Assembly: GCF_003054555.1 (NCBI RefSeq)
Contig: NZ_CP026304.1
Span: forward strand, 7,068,001 to 7,132,000
Source of the DNA: Streptomyces lunaelactis
GTDB lineage: Bacteria; Actinomycetota; Actinomycetes; Streptomycetales; Streptomycetaceae
Length of the DNA stretch: 64,000 nt
Direction: 5' to 3'
This document shows positions 15,611 through 24,345 of the stretch, in pieces. A program made the position numbers and the translations under genes. Within the stretch, counting starts at the first letter, position 1. The number at the start of each line of letters is the position of its first letter. A model generated the notes under the pieces. It was not told where the DNA came from. It ran no database searches and saw nothing but the letters and a program-made list of their open reading frames with translations.

Positions 15611-16612
15611 ATGGACTTCGGACTCGTCCTGCAGACCGACCCGCCCGCCTCGGCCGTCGTCGGACTGATGCGGCGCGCGGAACGCAACGGCTTCGGCTAC
15701 GGCTGGACCTTCGACTCGGCGGTGCTCTGGCAGGAGCCCTTCGTCATCTACAGCCGGATTCTCGAGCATACGGAGAATCTTGTCGTCGGACCCATGGTGA
15801 CCAACCCGGGCACCAGGACCTGGGAGGTCACCGCCTCCACCTTCGCGACGCTCAACGACATGTACGGCAACCGCACCGTGTGCGGCATCGGCCGCGGCGA
15901 CTCCGCGATGCGCGTCGCGGGCCGCAAGCCCAACACCCTGGCCAGGCTGGGCGAGGCGATCGGCGTCATCCGCGATCTCGCCGAGGGCCGGGAGGCGGAG
16001 GTCGACGGGCAGCCGCTGCGGCTGCCGTGGGTGCGGAACGGAAAGCTGCCGGTGTGGATGGCGGCGTACGGGCCCAAGGCCCTCGCCCTGGCCGGGCAGA
16101 AGGCCGACGGGTTCATCCTCCAGCTCGCGGACCTCTACCTCACCGAATGGATGGTCAAGTCGGTCCGCGAGAGCGCTGCGGCGGCCGGCCGGAACCCGGA
16201 CTCGATCACCATCTGCGTGGCGGCTCCGGCGTACGTGAGCGAGGACCTGGCCCACGCCCGCGACCAGTGCCGGTGGTTCGGCGGGATGGTCGGCAACCAC
16301 GTCGCCGACCTGGTCTCCCGCTACGGCGAACATTCCTCGATGGTTCCCGAGGAGCTCACCGAGTACATCAAATCCCGCCAGGGCTACGACTACAGCCACC
16401 ACGGCCGCGCCGGGAACCCGTCGACCGACTTCGTACCGGACGAGATCGTCGACCGCTTCTGCCTGCTGGGCCCGGCCGAGGCGCACATCGAGAAGCTCAA
16501 GGCGCTGCGCGAGCTGGGTGTCGACCAGTTCGCGGTCTACAACATGCACGACGCGAAGGAAGCGACCATCGACGCGTACGGCTCCGAGATCATCCCGGCA
16601 CTCAACGGCTGA
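15611..16612 (+). CDS. F420-dependent LLM-class oxidoreductase
   Basis: A 333-residue luciferase-like TIM-barrel oxidoreductase. The N-terminus MDFGLVLQTDPPASAVVGLMRRAE and the core segments GPMVTNPGTRTWEVTASTFATLND and CGIGRGDSAMR place it in the F420-binding branch that recurs beside hydantoinase genes (TIGR03842-like, from memory). It starts 12 bp after hydA. The conventional NADPH-dependent dihydropyrimidine dehydrogenase is absent from this operon, so this enzyme may carry the missing redox step (pyrimidine ring reduction); that is inference. A role with another substrate is possible. Confidence 0.85.
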   Translation: MDFGLVLQTDPPASAVVGLMRRAERNGFGYGWTFDSAVLWQEPFVIYSRILEHTENLVVGPMVTNPGTRTWEVTASTFATLNDMYGNRTVCGIGRGDSAMRVAGRKPNTLARLGEAIGVIRDLAEGREAEVDGQPLRLPWVRNGKLPVWMAAYGPKALALAGQKADGFILQLADLYLTEWMVKSVRESAAAAGRNPDSITICVAAPAYVSEDLAHARDQCRWFGGMVGNHVADLVSRYGEHSSMVPEELTEYIKSRQGYDYSHHGRAGNPSTDFVPDEIVDRFCLLGPAEAHIEKLKALRELGVDQFAVYNMHDAKEATIDAYGSEIIPALNG

Positions 16613-16657
16613 ACTGCTGAACTGCTGCCCGCTGAACCGCCGAAGGAGCCTGCAGCC

Positions 16658-18205
16658 ATGACCGCGACCCTCCCACCCACCCCGTCCGAGGGCCTGATAG
16701 CCGACGCGGCGGGGCGCGTCGAACTCGCGTACGGAGCGGCTCCCACCGACAGCCGGTTCGTCAACGACGATCTGCTGCCCGTCCCGGTCGCGCAGCGCCG
16801 CTGGACGACGTACAACTTCGCGGCGCTCTGGGTCGGCATGGCCCACAACATCCCGTCGTGGCTGCTCGCTTCGGGCCTGGTCGCTCTGGGGATGGACTGG
16901 AAGCAGGCGGTGTTCACCATCGCGCTGGCCAATCTGATCGTGCTGGCGCCGATGCTGCTCACCGGGCATGCCGGACCCAAGTACGGCATTCCCTTCCCCG
17001 TTCTCGCACGGGCCTCGTTCGGGCTGCGCGGCGCGAATCTGCCGGCGCTGATCAGGGCGGGAGTGGCCTGCGCGTGGTTCGGCATCCAGACCTGGATCGG
17101 CGGCCAGGGCATCTTCGTACTGCTCGGCAAGATCTTCGGCGGCTGGGCTGAGGCGGCGGAGGTCGGCGGGCAGCCGTGGACGCTGTGGGTGTGCTTCATA
17201 CTCTTCTGGGTGCTCGAACTGGCCATCATCTACCGGGGGATGGAGACGCTCCGCCGCTTCGAGAACTGGGCGGCGCCCTTCGTCATCCTCGGCGCGCTGG
17301 TACTGCTGGTGTGGATCGCCGTGAAGGCGGGCGGCCTCGGTCCGCTGCTCGACCAGCCGTCGAAGCTCGGCTGGGGCGCGGACTTCTGGCCGGTCTTCTT
17401 CCCCTCGCTGATGGGGATGATCGCCTTCTGGTCGACGCTGTCCCTGAACATCCCGGACTTCACCCGCTTCGGTGCGGGCCAGCGGGCCCAGATCTGGGGG
17501 CAGTCGCTGGGTCTGCCGACGACGATGACGCTCTTCGCGCTGCTCTCGGTCTTCGTCACCTCCGGCTCGCAGGCGGTGTACGGGGCGGCCGTCTGGGACC
17601 CGGTCCAGCTCGCCGCCAAGACCGACAATGTCTTCGGTCTGCTCTTCGCGCTGGTGACGGTGCTGATCGCGACGATCTCGGTGAACATCGCGGCGAACGT
17701 CGTCTCGCCCGCGTACGACCTGGCGAATCTGGCGCCGAAGGTCATCAACTTCCGCAGGGGCGCGCTGATCACGGGTGTCGTCGGCGTACTGCTCATGCCG
17801 TGGAAGCTGACCGAGACGCCCGAGCTCTATATCTTCACCTGGCTCGGGTTGGTCGGCGGACTGCTGGGTACGGTGGCGGGCATCCTGATCGCCGACTACT
17901 GGGTCGTGCGCCGCACGGTCCTCGACCTGGCGGGGCTGTACACCCCGGGCAGCCGATACTGGTACACCTCCGGCTGGAATCTGCGCGCCGTGGCGGCGTT
18001 CGTGGTCGGCGGGGTGCTGGCGGTGGGCGGCTCGCACTCGGCGGAGGGTAAGGGGCCGTTCCCCGAGGACGGGCTGATCCCCTTCCTGAAGCCGCTCGCG
18101 GACTACGGCTGGGCGGTGGGGCTGGCGTCGTCGCTGGTGCTCTATGTGGCGCTGATGCGGGCGGAGCGGGCCCGCGCGGCGAGTTCAAGCCCGTCCGGCG
18201 TTTGA
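16658..18205 (+). CDS. NCS1-family nucleobase:cation symporter
   Basis: A 515-residue integral membrane protein with about twelve hydrophobic segments and the NCS1 N-terminal pattern: NDDLLPVPVAQRRWTTYNFAALWVG, then AHNIPSWLLASGL and HAGPKYGIPFPVLARASFG. Relatives import uracil, allantoin or hydantoins with H+ or Na+. As the last gene of the catabolic operon it should supply the substrate of the hydantoinase. The final residues SSSPSGV are encoded by a common intergenic repeat, suggesting that the repeat replaced the original 3' end. Confidence 0.88.
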   Translation: MTATLPPTPSEGLIADAAGRVELAYGAAPTDSRFVNDDLLPVPVAQRRWTTYNFAALWVGMAHNIPSWLLASGLVALGMDWKQAVFTIALANLIVLAPMLLTGHAGPKYGIPFPVLARASFGLRGANLPALIRAGVACAWFGIQTWIGGQGIFVLLGKIFGGWAEAAEVGGQPWTLWVCFILFWVLELAIIYRGMETLRRFENWAAPFVILGALVLLVWIAVKAGGLGPLLDQPSKLGWGADFWPVFFPSLMGMIAFWSTLSLNIPDFTRFGAGQRAQIWGQSLGLPTTMTLFALLSVFVTSGSQAVYGAAVWDPVQLAAKTDNVFGLLFALVTVLIATISVNIAANVVSPAYDLANLAPKVINFRRGALITGVVGVLLMPWKLTETPELYIFTWLGLVGGLLGTVAGILIADYWVVRRTVLDLAGLYTPGSRYWYTSGWNLRAVAAFVVGGVLAVGGSHSAEGKGPFPEDGLIPFLKPLADYGWAVGLASSLVLYVALMRAERARAASSSPSGV

Positions 18206-18298
18206 GGACGAGCCGGTTGCCGGAGCGGGCCCGCGCGGTGGACGGCCCTGTCGGGGCTCCGCCCCGAACCCCGCGCCTCAATCGCCGGCGGGGCTGAT
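18185..18298. repeat. Dispersed Streptomyces intergenic repeat with hairpin
   Basis: The block contains CCGTCCGGCGTTTGAGGACGA, a hairpin TCGGGGC-TCC-GCCCCGA (18251-18267) and the segment CCGCGCCTCAATCGCCGGCG. Close relatives occur at 34,441 and 63,463. It lies between convergent genes and probably acts as a terminator. Its left end supplies the last codons of the permease. Confidence 0.7.
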
Positions 18299-18308
18299 TC
18301 TTACCTCC

Positions 18309-19103
18309 TCACCGGCTGTCGCGCTGGGCCTCCACGATGTCGCGGACCGTGCGGTCCGCGCCGCTCGCGCGGCGCTGGACGCGCTCCGAGAAGCCCGGGA
18401 ACTGGCCGCCGATCGCGGTGAGCACCTTCATCTCGACCGGGGCGACGTTCACTTCGGCCCGGTCCTGCTCGATGGCACGGACGACCCCCGCGACGACCTG
18501 CCGGGGTGAGACCGTGCGCAGCCCCGCCGGGGCCGCCGCTCCGGTCGCCGCGAACATGCCCGCGTCCCTCACGAAGCCGGGCTGGACGATCGACACGCCC
18601 ACCCCGTGGTCGTGCAGATCCTGCCGGAGCGAGAGCGCGAAGCCGCGCAGACCGAACTTGGTGGCGTCGTACAGCGCGGAGTACTTCGTCGCCGTCTTGC
18701 CCGACATCGAGCCGACGAATGCCAGATGGCCCCGCCGCGCCTCGACCATCGCGGGGGCGAGCAGCCGGGCCAGCATCGCGGGGGCGCGGAGGTTCACCGC
18801 CAGGGCGCGGTCGATCTGCTCGGGCGTGTAGTCCAGCAGATCGCCGCTGGAGGGCAGCGCGGCGTTGGCGATCAGGATGTCCGTGCCCGCGGCCTCGTCC
18901 GCGAGCCGTTCCACATCCGCGGGATCCGCCATGTCGGCGACGATCGCGCGGGCGCCGTACCGGTCGGCGAGCGGCTCCAGCGCCTCGCGGCGGCGGCCGG
19001 TCAGCACCAACTTGGCGCCCCTGGCGGACAGTTCGGCGGCGAGGGCGCCGCCTATGCCGCCGGTGACCCCGGTCAGCAGAACGGTTGCTCCGGTGATGCG
19101 CAT
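18309..19103 (-). CDS. Short-chain dehydrogenase/reductase
   Basis: A 264-residue NAD(P)-dependent SDR. The cofactor motif is TGVTGGIGG near the N-terminus, NAA follows in the middle region (ILIANAALPSSG), and the catalytic Ser-Tyr-Lys is visible as FVGSMSG and YSALYDATK. The ATG at 19103 follows GGAGGG with good spacing; the frame extends upstream to 19196 but that part would overlap the operator and divergent promoter. It is divergent from amidase-tetR and probably co-regulated through the 18-bp palindrome. The substrate is unknown. Confidence 0.88.
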   Translation of the reverse strand: MRITGATVLLTGVTGGIGGALAAELSARGAKLVLTGRRREALEPLADRYGARAIVADMADPADVERLADEAAGTDILIANAALPSSGDLLDYTPEQIDRALAVNLRAPAMLARLLAPAMVEARRGHLAFVGSMSGKTATKYSALYDATKFGLRGFALSLRQDLHDHGVGVSIVQPGFVRDAGMFAATGAAAPAGLRTVSPRQVVAGVVRAIEQDRAEVNVAPVEMKVLTAIGGQFPGFSERVQRRASGADRTVRDIVEAQRDSR

Positions 19104-19121
19104 CTGGTTACCCTCCAGTTC

Positions 19122-19139
19122 TGTTCGTTCGAACGAACA
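19122..19139. promoter_or_regulatory. Perfect 18-bp palindromic operator
   Basis: TGTTCGTTCGAACGAACA is a perfect palindrome midway between the divergent SDR and amidase genes, 18 bp from the SDR start and 19 bp from the amidase start. Its size and symmetry suit a TetR dimer. The tetR gene at the end of the amidase operon is the likely regulator, which would make the circuit autoregulatory. Confidence 0.7.
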
Positions 19140-19158
19140 ATAGGGAGGCGGGGCGGTC

Positions 19159-20589
19159 GTGTCCACAGATGAATTCGGCGGACTGGCAGAACACACACGG
19201 GTGTTGAGGGAGGGTCAGACCTCGTCCGAGGCGCTGGTGGCGAGCGCGATCGAGCGCATCGAGGCCAGCCAGAGCACCATCAACGCCTTCCGGTGGGTAC
19301 GCGGCGAACAGGCACTCGCCGAAGCCAGGGACGCGGACCGGCGCCTCGCGGCGGGCGAGCGGCTGCCGCTGCTCGGCGTGCCGCTCGCGGTCAAGGACGA
19401 CACCGATGTGGCCGGGCTGCCCACCCTCTTCGGCTGCCGCGGTGAGATCGCCCCGGCCGCCACGGACGGCGAAGCGGTACGCCGCCTCCGCGCGGCCGGT
19501 GCCGTGATCGTCGGCAAGACCAACTCCTGCGAGCTCGGCCAGTGGCCGTTCACCGAGGGGCCCGCCTTCGGCGCCACCCGTAACCCCTGGTCCACCGATC
19601 ACACCCCGGGCGGCTCGTCCGGCGGCTCCGCGGCCGCCGTCGCCGCAGGGCTCGTGCCCGCCGCGCTCGGCTCGGACGGCGCGGGATCGGTCCGTATCCC
19701 CGCCGCCTGGTCGCATCTCGTCGGCATCAAACCGCAGCGCGGCCGGGTCTCCCTCCACCCCTACGCCGACGCCTTCCAGGGCCTCGCCGTCAACGGCCCG
19801 CTCGCCCGCACCGTCGCCGACGCCGCCCTGCTCCTCGACGTGGTGCAGGGCCCGCACGCCGAGGATCTGCACCGGCCCGACGCGATCGACGCATCGGCCG
19901 CGGCCCGCCGCGACCCGGGCCGGCTGCGTATCGCGCTCGCCTGGCGGCCCCCGCTGACCCTCACCGGCGCCATGCCCCACCCCGAGGTGCGCCGCGCTGT
20001 CACCGCGCTCGCCGAGGCGCTCGCCCGCCTCGGTCACCACGTGGAGGAAGCCCGCCCGCGCTACGGGCTGATCGGTCTCGCCTTCGTACCCCGCGCCACC
20101 GCAGGGATCGCGGAGGTCGCCGCCCTGCACCCCGACCCCGCCCTGCTCGACCCGCGCACCCGCAGAGCCCTGCGCAACGGAAAGCGGCTCGGCGGCCGGG
20201 TGGTGCGGGCCGCCCGCGCCCGCGAGGCCCGCCAGCACCGGAGGATCGGCGCGATCTTCGACACCTACGACATCGTCCTCACCCCGACCACCGCGGCGCC
20301 GCCGCCGCGCATCGGAACCTTCGACGGAATGGGCGCCTGGCGCACCGATTCGACGATGGCGGCCGCGTGCCCGTACGCCTGGCCCTGGAACGTCCTCGGC
20401 TGGCCCGGCGTCAATGTCCCGGCCGGTCTCACCGCCGACGGACTGCCCGTGGGAGCCCAACTCCTCGGCCCTGCGGGCGGCGAGGAACGGCTGATCTCGC
20501 TCGCCGCCCAGCTCGAGGCGGACCAGCGGTGGTACGAGAAGCGGCCGCCCGCCCCGGTGAGCTGCGAGGACGTGCCGGTGGAACAATGA
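19159..20589 (+). CDS. Amidase-signature-family amidase
   Basis: A 476-residue cytoplasmic amidase-signature enzyme. The Ser-Ser-Lys triad segments are visible: the Lys in PLAVKDDTDVAG and the Gly/Ser-rich TPGGSSGGSAAAVAAGLVP, followed by GSDGAGSVRIPA. The family hydrolyses amides, indole-acetamide, urea derivatives or acylated amines; the substrate here is unknown. There is no sign of a GatB partner, so it is not part of Glu-tRNA amidotransferase. The GTG start at 19159 gives the usual family N-terminus. The stop overlaps the tetR start in an ATGA. Confidence 0.87.
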   Translation: MSTDEFGGLAEHTRVLREGQTSSEALVASAIERIEASQSTINAFRWVRGEQALAEARDADRRLAAGERLPLLGVPLAVKDDTDVAGLPTLFGCRGEIAPAATDGEAVRRLRAAGAVIVGKTNSCELGQWPFTEGPAFGATRNPWSTDHTPGGSSGGSAAAVAAGLVPAALGSDGAGSVRIPAAWSHLVGIKPQRGRVSLHPYADAFQGLAVNGPLARTVADAALLLDVVQGPHAEDLHRPDAIDASAAARRDPGRLRIALAWRPPLTLTGAMPHPEVRRAVTALAEALARLGHHVEEARPRYGLIGLAFVPRATAGIAEVAALHPDPALLDPRTRRALRNGKRLGGRVVRAARAREARQHRRIGAIFDTYDIVLTPTTAAPPPRIGTFDGMGAWRTDSTMAAACPYAWPWNVLGWPGVNVPAGLTADGLPVGAQLLGPAGGEERLISLAAQLEADQRWYEKRPPAPVSCEDVPVEQ

Positions 20590-21182
20590 CCGCCATGTCC
20601 AACGACGCCCGCTCCGCCCCGACCCGGCAGCGCATCATCCGCGCCGTCCTGCACATCATCGGCAGGGATGGCGTCGCGGCGGTCACCAACCGGCGGATAG
20701 CCAAGGAAGCCGGGGTCTCGCTCGGCTCGGTGACGTACCACTTCGAGACCCAGCACGAGCTGCTGCGCGAGAGCCTCCTGCACTTTGTGCGCGAGGAGAC
20801 CCGACGCTTCACCGAGCTCGCCGACCAGTGCCAGAGCGACGGCGTCGACATCGACGGCGCCGCCGCCCTGGCGGGGCAGGTGGCGGGCGGTACGTCCTTC
20901 GACAGCGAGCACATCGCGCCCTTCGAGCTGTACGTCGAGGCCGGGCGCGACGAGCGGCTGCGGGAAGCGGCCGCCGAGGCCTTCGCGGCGTACGACCGGC
21001 TCGCTGCGCAGATCCTCACCGGCCTGGGCGTCCCGGACGCCGAACGCCTCGCCGCGACGACGGTCGCGCTGGTGATGGGACTGCAACTGCGCCGACTGGC
21101 CACGGGCGGGCCGGCCGATGACCTCGTCGACGCCCTGCTGCTGCTCGCGCGGGGCGCGGTCGCCCAAGAGGCAGGGCGGTAG
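20586..21182 (+). CDS. TetR-family transcriptional regulator
   Basis: A 198-residue repressor with an N-terminal TetR helix-turn-helix (RQRIIRAVLHIIGRDG, TNRRIAKEAGVSLGSVTYHF) and a variable helical C-terminal domain for ligand binding. It starts inside the amidase stop codon, so it is translationally coupled. It probably binds the perfect palindrome at 19,122-19,139 and controls both the amidase operon and the divergent SDR. The ligand is likely a substrate or product of the amidase or SDR. A second ATG at 20595 is an alternative start. Confidence 0.88.
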   Translation: MTAMSNDARSAPTRQRIIRAVLHIIGRDGVAAVTNRRIAKEAGVSLGSVTYHFETQHELLRESLLHFVREETRRFTELADQCQSDGVDIDGAAALAGQVAGGTSFDSEHIAPFELYVEAGRDERLREAAAEAFAAYDRLAAQILTGLGVPDAERLAATTVALVMGLQLRRLATGGPADDLVDALLLLARGAVAQEAGR

Positions 21183-21286
21183 GCGCCGGGGGCGCGGGAC
21201 GCGACCGCCTGAGCAATCAAGACCCGTGCCTGTCCTCTCATTGCTAACCTGCTGGCCACTGCACTGTGCCTCGGGGAGGGCGGTTG

Positions 21287-22261
21287 ATGCGGCCGCAGTT
21301 GGTATTCATCCATGGGATAGGCGGCCCTCGTGACCCGGCCCGTGAACTCGCCAGGTGGACGAGCGCCCTGGCTTCGGGCATGCGCGATGCCGGGCATGCG
21401 CGACTGGGCCGCGAACTGACGGCGGGATCCGGCGTCGAGTGCGTGTTTGCCCACTACGCCGACCTTTTCGGGCGTGGGCAGTCCCAGGGCGAGCCGGACG
21501 GCCTGCCCGATGAGGCGGAGGCCGAGGTCCTCTCGGACCTCCTCGTCGCGTGGGTGGATGCGCTCGCAGCCGAGGATGTCAGCGAGCGGGACCGCCGCTT
21601 ATTGGAACACGCTCGGGCTGAGGCGGCCCCCAGAGGGCAGACGCAGGGCAGTCTGGAGGTCGTCCGCAGGGCGATCAATGTGGCGACGACGGTACTGTCG
21701 CTCAAGCCCTGGGGCGATGCCGCTCAATGGATCACCCCCAAGCTGATGGTTCGTCAACTTGCTCAGGTCGCTCGCTACCTGGCACGTGGCGAAGACGATG
21801 AGGAGGGTGTCGGCCTGGACCGCCGGGTCCGCGCGCGGGTCGCCGACGTGCTCGGTGCCGGACCCGTTGTGGTGGTGGCACACTCCCTGGGAACGGTCGT
21901 CGCCCTTGAGGCACTGCACGAACACCCTTCAGACATACGCCTGCTCGTCACCCTGGGATCACCGATCGCCATGCGGACAGTGGTGTGGCCGCGGCTCGTT
22001 CCCCAACCGCCGAGCGTGCCCGAGACGGTCGCCGAGTGGCTGAACTTCTGGGACCGGGACGACATCATCGCCGTCCGGCCCCACCTGGAACGTGACGTGG
22101 GGGCGAACCGGGCCGGGGTTGTTCCCGTCAGCTCACGCATCGACTCGGACGGCGTCTGGGTCCACTCGGCCGACAAGTATCTCGCGCAGCCCGCGGTCGC
22201 CGGCCGTGTCGCGGAAGCGCTGATGAGCATGGCGAGCGAGCCGTCCGGTAACTCGGAATGA
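21287..22261 (+). CDS. Alpha/beta hydrolase (lipase/esterase-like), first gene of the conflict operon
   Basis: A 324-residue hydrolase. The N-terminus RPQLVFIHGIGG gives the oxyanion-hole motif, and VVVAHSLGTVVALEAL gives the nucleophile Ser in a G/A-H-S-L-G elbow, followed by LVTLGSPIAM. A C-terminal His candidate lies in WVHSADKYL. No signal peptide is visible. The stop overlaps the next start (ATGA), so it belongs to the same transcript as the caspase-VMAP, MoxR and TIR genes. Here it may be an effector attacking lipids or esters. ATG 21287 is chosen because GGGGAGGG precedes it. A housekeeping role is the alternative. Confidence 0.75.
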   Translation: MRPQLVFIHGIGGPRDPARELARWTSALASGMRDAGHARLGRELTAGSGVECVFAHYADLFGRGQSQGEPDGLPDEAEAEVLSDLLVAWVDALAAEDVSERDRRLLEHARAEAAPRGQTQGSLEVVRRAINVATTVLSLKPWGDAAQWITPKLMVRQLAQVARYLARGEDDEEGVGLDRRVRARVADVLGAGPVVVVAHSLGTVVALEALHEHPSDIRLLVTLGSPIAMRTVVWPRLVPQPPSVPETVAEWLNFWDRDDIIAVRPHLERDVGANRAGVVPVSSRIDSDGVWVHSADKYLAQPAVAGRVAEALMSMASEPSGNSE

Positions 22262-24345
22262 CCGGAATGAGAGGCGCAGGGCCGCGCCGTCACGTGCTGG
22301 TGATCGCACCCCAATGCGCGTCGATGGAACACCTGACGCGGTTGGAGGAGGCGGCGACCGGGCTGTACGTCGTGCTGGCCGACCCCTCGCTCGGCGCGTG
22401 CGTGCCCGGACTGCCGGACGGCCGCAGCGGGCTCTTCACCGGTGACGATCTGACGAGCGCGACGATCAGGGACACCGTGGACGACGCGATCCAGTACGCG
22501 GCACGATGCGGGGCCGTCCTGGTCCTGGCCGTCCTCGGACATGGTTTCGCGCCGGGGCGTACCAGCACGCTTCACCTCATGTGCGCCGACTCCACCGAGG
22601 ACATCAGGCACTGCGCGGTGAATGTGAGCGAACTGCTGACGGTGGCGGTGGACCACCCGGGTGTCGCAGGCGTACTGGGGATTGTCGACACCTGTCACGC
22701 CGCAGGGGCGGTGCCCGCTGCCCAGGATCTTGCGGCCGGCGCCCGCAACGGCCGCACGCGCCTGAGCCTGTTGATGGCCTCGTCCCTGGACCAGGCCGCC
22801 GTCGACCTCTCCTTCTCCCGGAGTCTGACCAGGATTCTGCGGACAGGGCTCCCGGGCGTGGGCAGCGCCCTGGGTGTGGCTGCCACACGCGATGTACTGC
22901 GCACCGTGCTTGTCGGACAGAACGTCTCCGGCCTCGACTACGACGGAGACGGATCGGCCGGTGAGCCGGTCTGGATCGCGCTCAATGCCCGTGTGAGTGA
23001 TGGCCTGCTCGGTGGTCTCGGCGGCAGACTGGCCGGTGAGGAACTGGCCGAGGCACTGAGTGCCGTAGACCCATGCATACCCGTTCCGTCGGCTTCCGCG
23101 GATCTGCGATCGGCACTCCGCTGCCGCGAAGACCTTCTCGGGCACCCGGCATCGGCGACCCGTGGTCGTGCGCTGCGCGCCGTCGACGGGCTGCTCATCG
23201 CGGTGCGGACGGTCACCTTCATCCGTCGCTGGATCGGAGGCGACCTGACCACCGCCAGGATGCGACAGGCCCTCCACACCATGCTGGCGGCCGAAGGCCG
23301 GCTGCCGGCCACAGATCTGAATGTCACCGACGTAGGCATCATCGACGAGCTGACCTTCAACCATCCCGCCTCCGACGGGGACGGCAGACGCACCGTCGCC
23401 CGGTTCGTCGCGCTGCTCGCACAGTCCTGCGGGAAGGACCTCGGCGACCCCGAACTGCGCGGCTGGGCACAGCAGATCGAGGCGCTGGTCGAGGTCAACG
23501 ACGCGGTCGAGTACGCGGCCAGAGGAAGAGACGGGCAGCGACTGAGCCTCGTGGTCAGTCTCCACTCCTCCCTCACCGGGGACTGGCCCGAAGTACTCGA
23601 CGGCTGGCTTCTGCTGGACGGGACGATGCTCCGTCACGAGCAGTTCCCCAGCGCGACGGTGGACAGACGAGGAGCAGAGGGTGCCGTGGAGGACGCGGTG
23701 TTGTGGGCCGAGGAGCATGCCAGGACTCTCGATCTGCCGCTCAAGCGGCTCGACCTCGCCGTTCCCAGCGGGGTGCTGCTGGCCTGGCGCCCCGAAGAGG
23801 CCGGTGTCGCCATGCTGCTGGGAGCGCGCTTCGAGGTGAGGCTGCACTGGAGCAGCCGCCTCACCCCTGACGCGGTGCTGCAGAGTATCGAGAGCGTTGT
23901 CGCCCAGCGCTGGGAGGCGATCTCCGAGTGCGACGGGGGCGCTCCGGTCGACTGGTTGGTACATGAGGATCTCGCAGATCCGCTCGTCCTGCGAAGCCAT
24001 CTGCGCAACGGCCGCTACGCACGCGGGATCGGTCTCACGAACCATCCCGGGGCCGATGCGAGGCTGATGGAGATGCTGCTCGCGTACACCCCGGTTCTCC
24101 TGTGGCCACACAATTCCGACGGCTTCCCGAAGGAACGGCACGGCTGTGTCGACAAGAACTGGTGGGCCATGCCGGGGGCGCTGGCCCGCGCCTATCGTGA
24201 CCGCTGGCTCGGCCAGGACGCCGGAGATGCCGGCAATCTCGCCGACCTCCGCGCCGTGTGGGACGACCATGACTGGCTGCGCTTCTGCTGGTCCTTCAGA
24301 ACGGTAACCCTTCCTGTCCGGACTCCAGACGAGGGAACCTCATGA
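22258..24345 (+). CDS. Caspase-like protease fused to VMAP-type region
   Basis: A 695-residue protein. Residues about 10-230 form a caspase-like (peptidase C14) domain: a beta strand VLVIAP, the catalytic His95 in AVLGHGFAPG and Cys146 in IVDTCHAAGA. A middle region (about 250-480) is helical and resembles the effector-associated and middle segments of vWA-MoxR-associated proteins. The C-terminal 200 residues (SGVLLAWRPEEAGVAML, VDWLVHEDLADPLVLR, TPVLLWP) fit the VMAP C-terminal module as I know it. In this model VMAP senses or scaffolds, MoxR remodels and the caspase is the effector. Catalytic residues are seen; the VMAP assignment is by pattern and neighbours. Confidence 0.78.
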   Translation: MTGMRGAGPRRHVLVIAPQCASMEHLTRLEEAATGLYVVLADPSLGACVPGLPDGRSGLFTGDDLTSATIRDTVDDAIQYAARCGAVLVLAVLGHGFAPGRTSTLHLMCADSTEDIRHCAVNVSELLTVAVDHPGVAGVLGIVDTCHAAGAVPAAQDLAAGARNGRTRLSLLMASSLDQAAVDLSFSRSLTRILRTGLPGVGSALGVAATRDVLRTVLVGQNVSGLDYDGDGSAGEPVWIALNARVSDGLLGGLGGRLAGEELAEALSAVDPCIPVPSASADLRSALRCREDLLGHPASATRGRALRAVDGLLIAVRTVTFIRRWIGGDLTTARMRQALHTMLAAEGRLPATDLNVTDVGIIDELTFNHPASDGDGRRTVARFVALLAQSCGKDLGDPELRGWAQQIEALVEVNDAVEYAARGRDGQRLSLVVSLHSSLTGDWPEVLDGWLLLDGTMLRHEQFPSATVDRRGAEGAVEDAVLWAEEHARTLDLPLKRLDLAVPSGVLLAWRPEEAGVAMLLGARFEVRLHWSSRLTPDAVLQSIESVVAQRWEAISECDGGAPVDWLVHEDLADPLVLRSHLRNGRYARGIGLTNHPGADARLMEMLLAYTPVLLWPHNSDGFPKERHGCVDKNWWAMPGALARAYRDRWLGQDAGDAGNLADLRAVWDDHDWLRFCWSFRTVTLPVRTPDEGTS

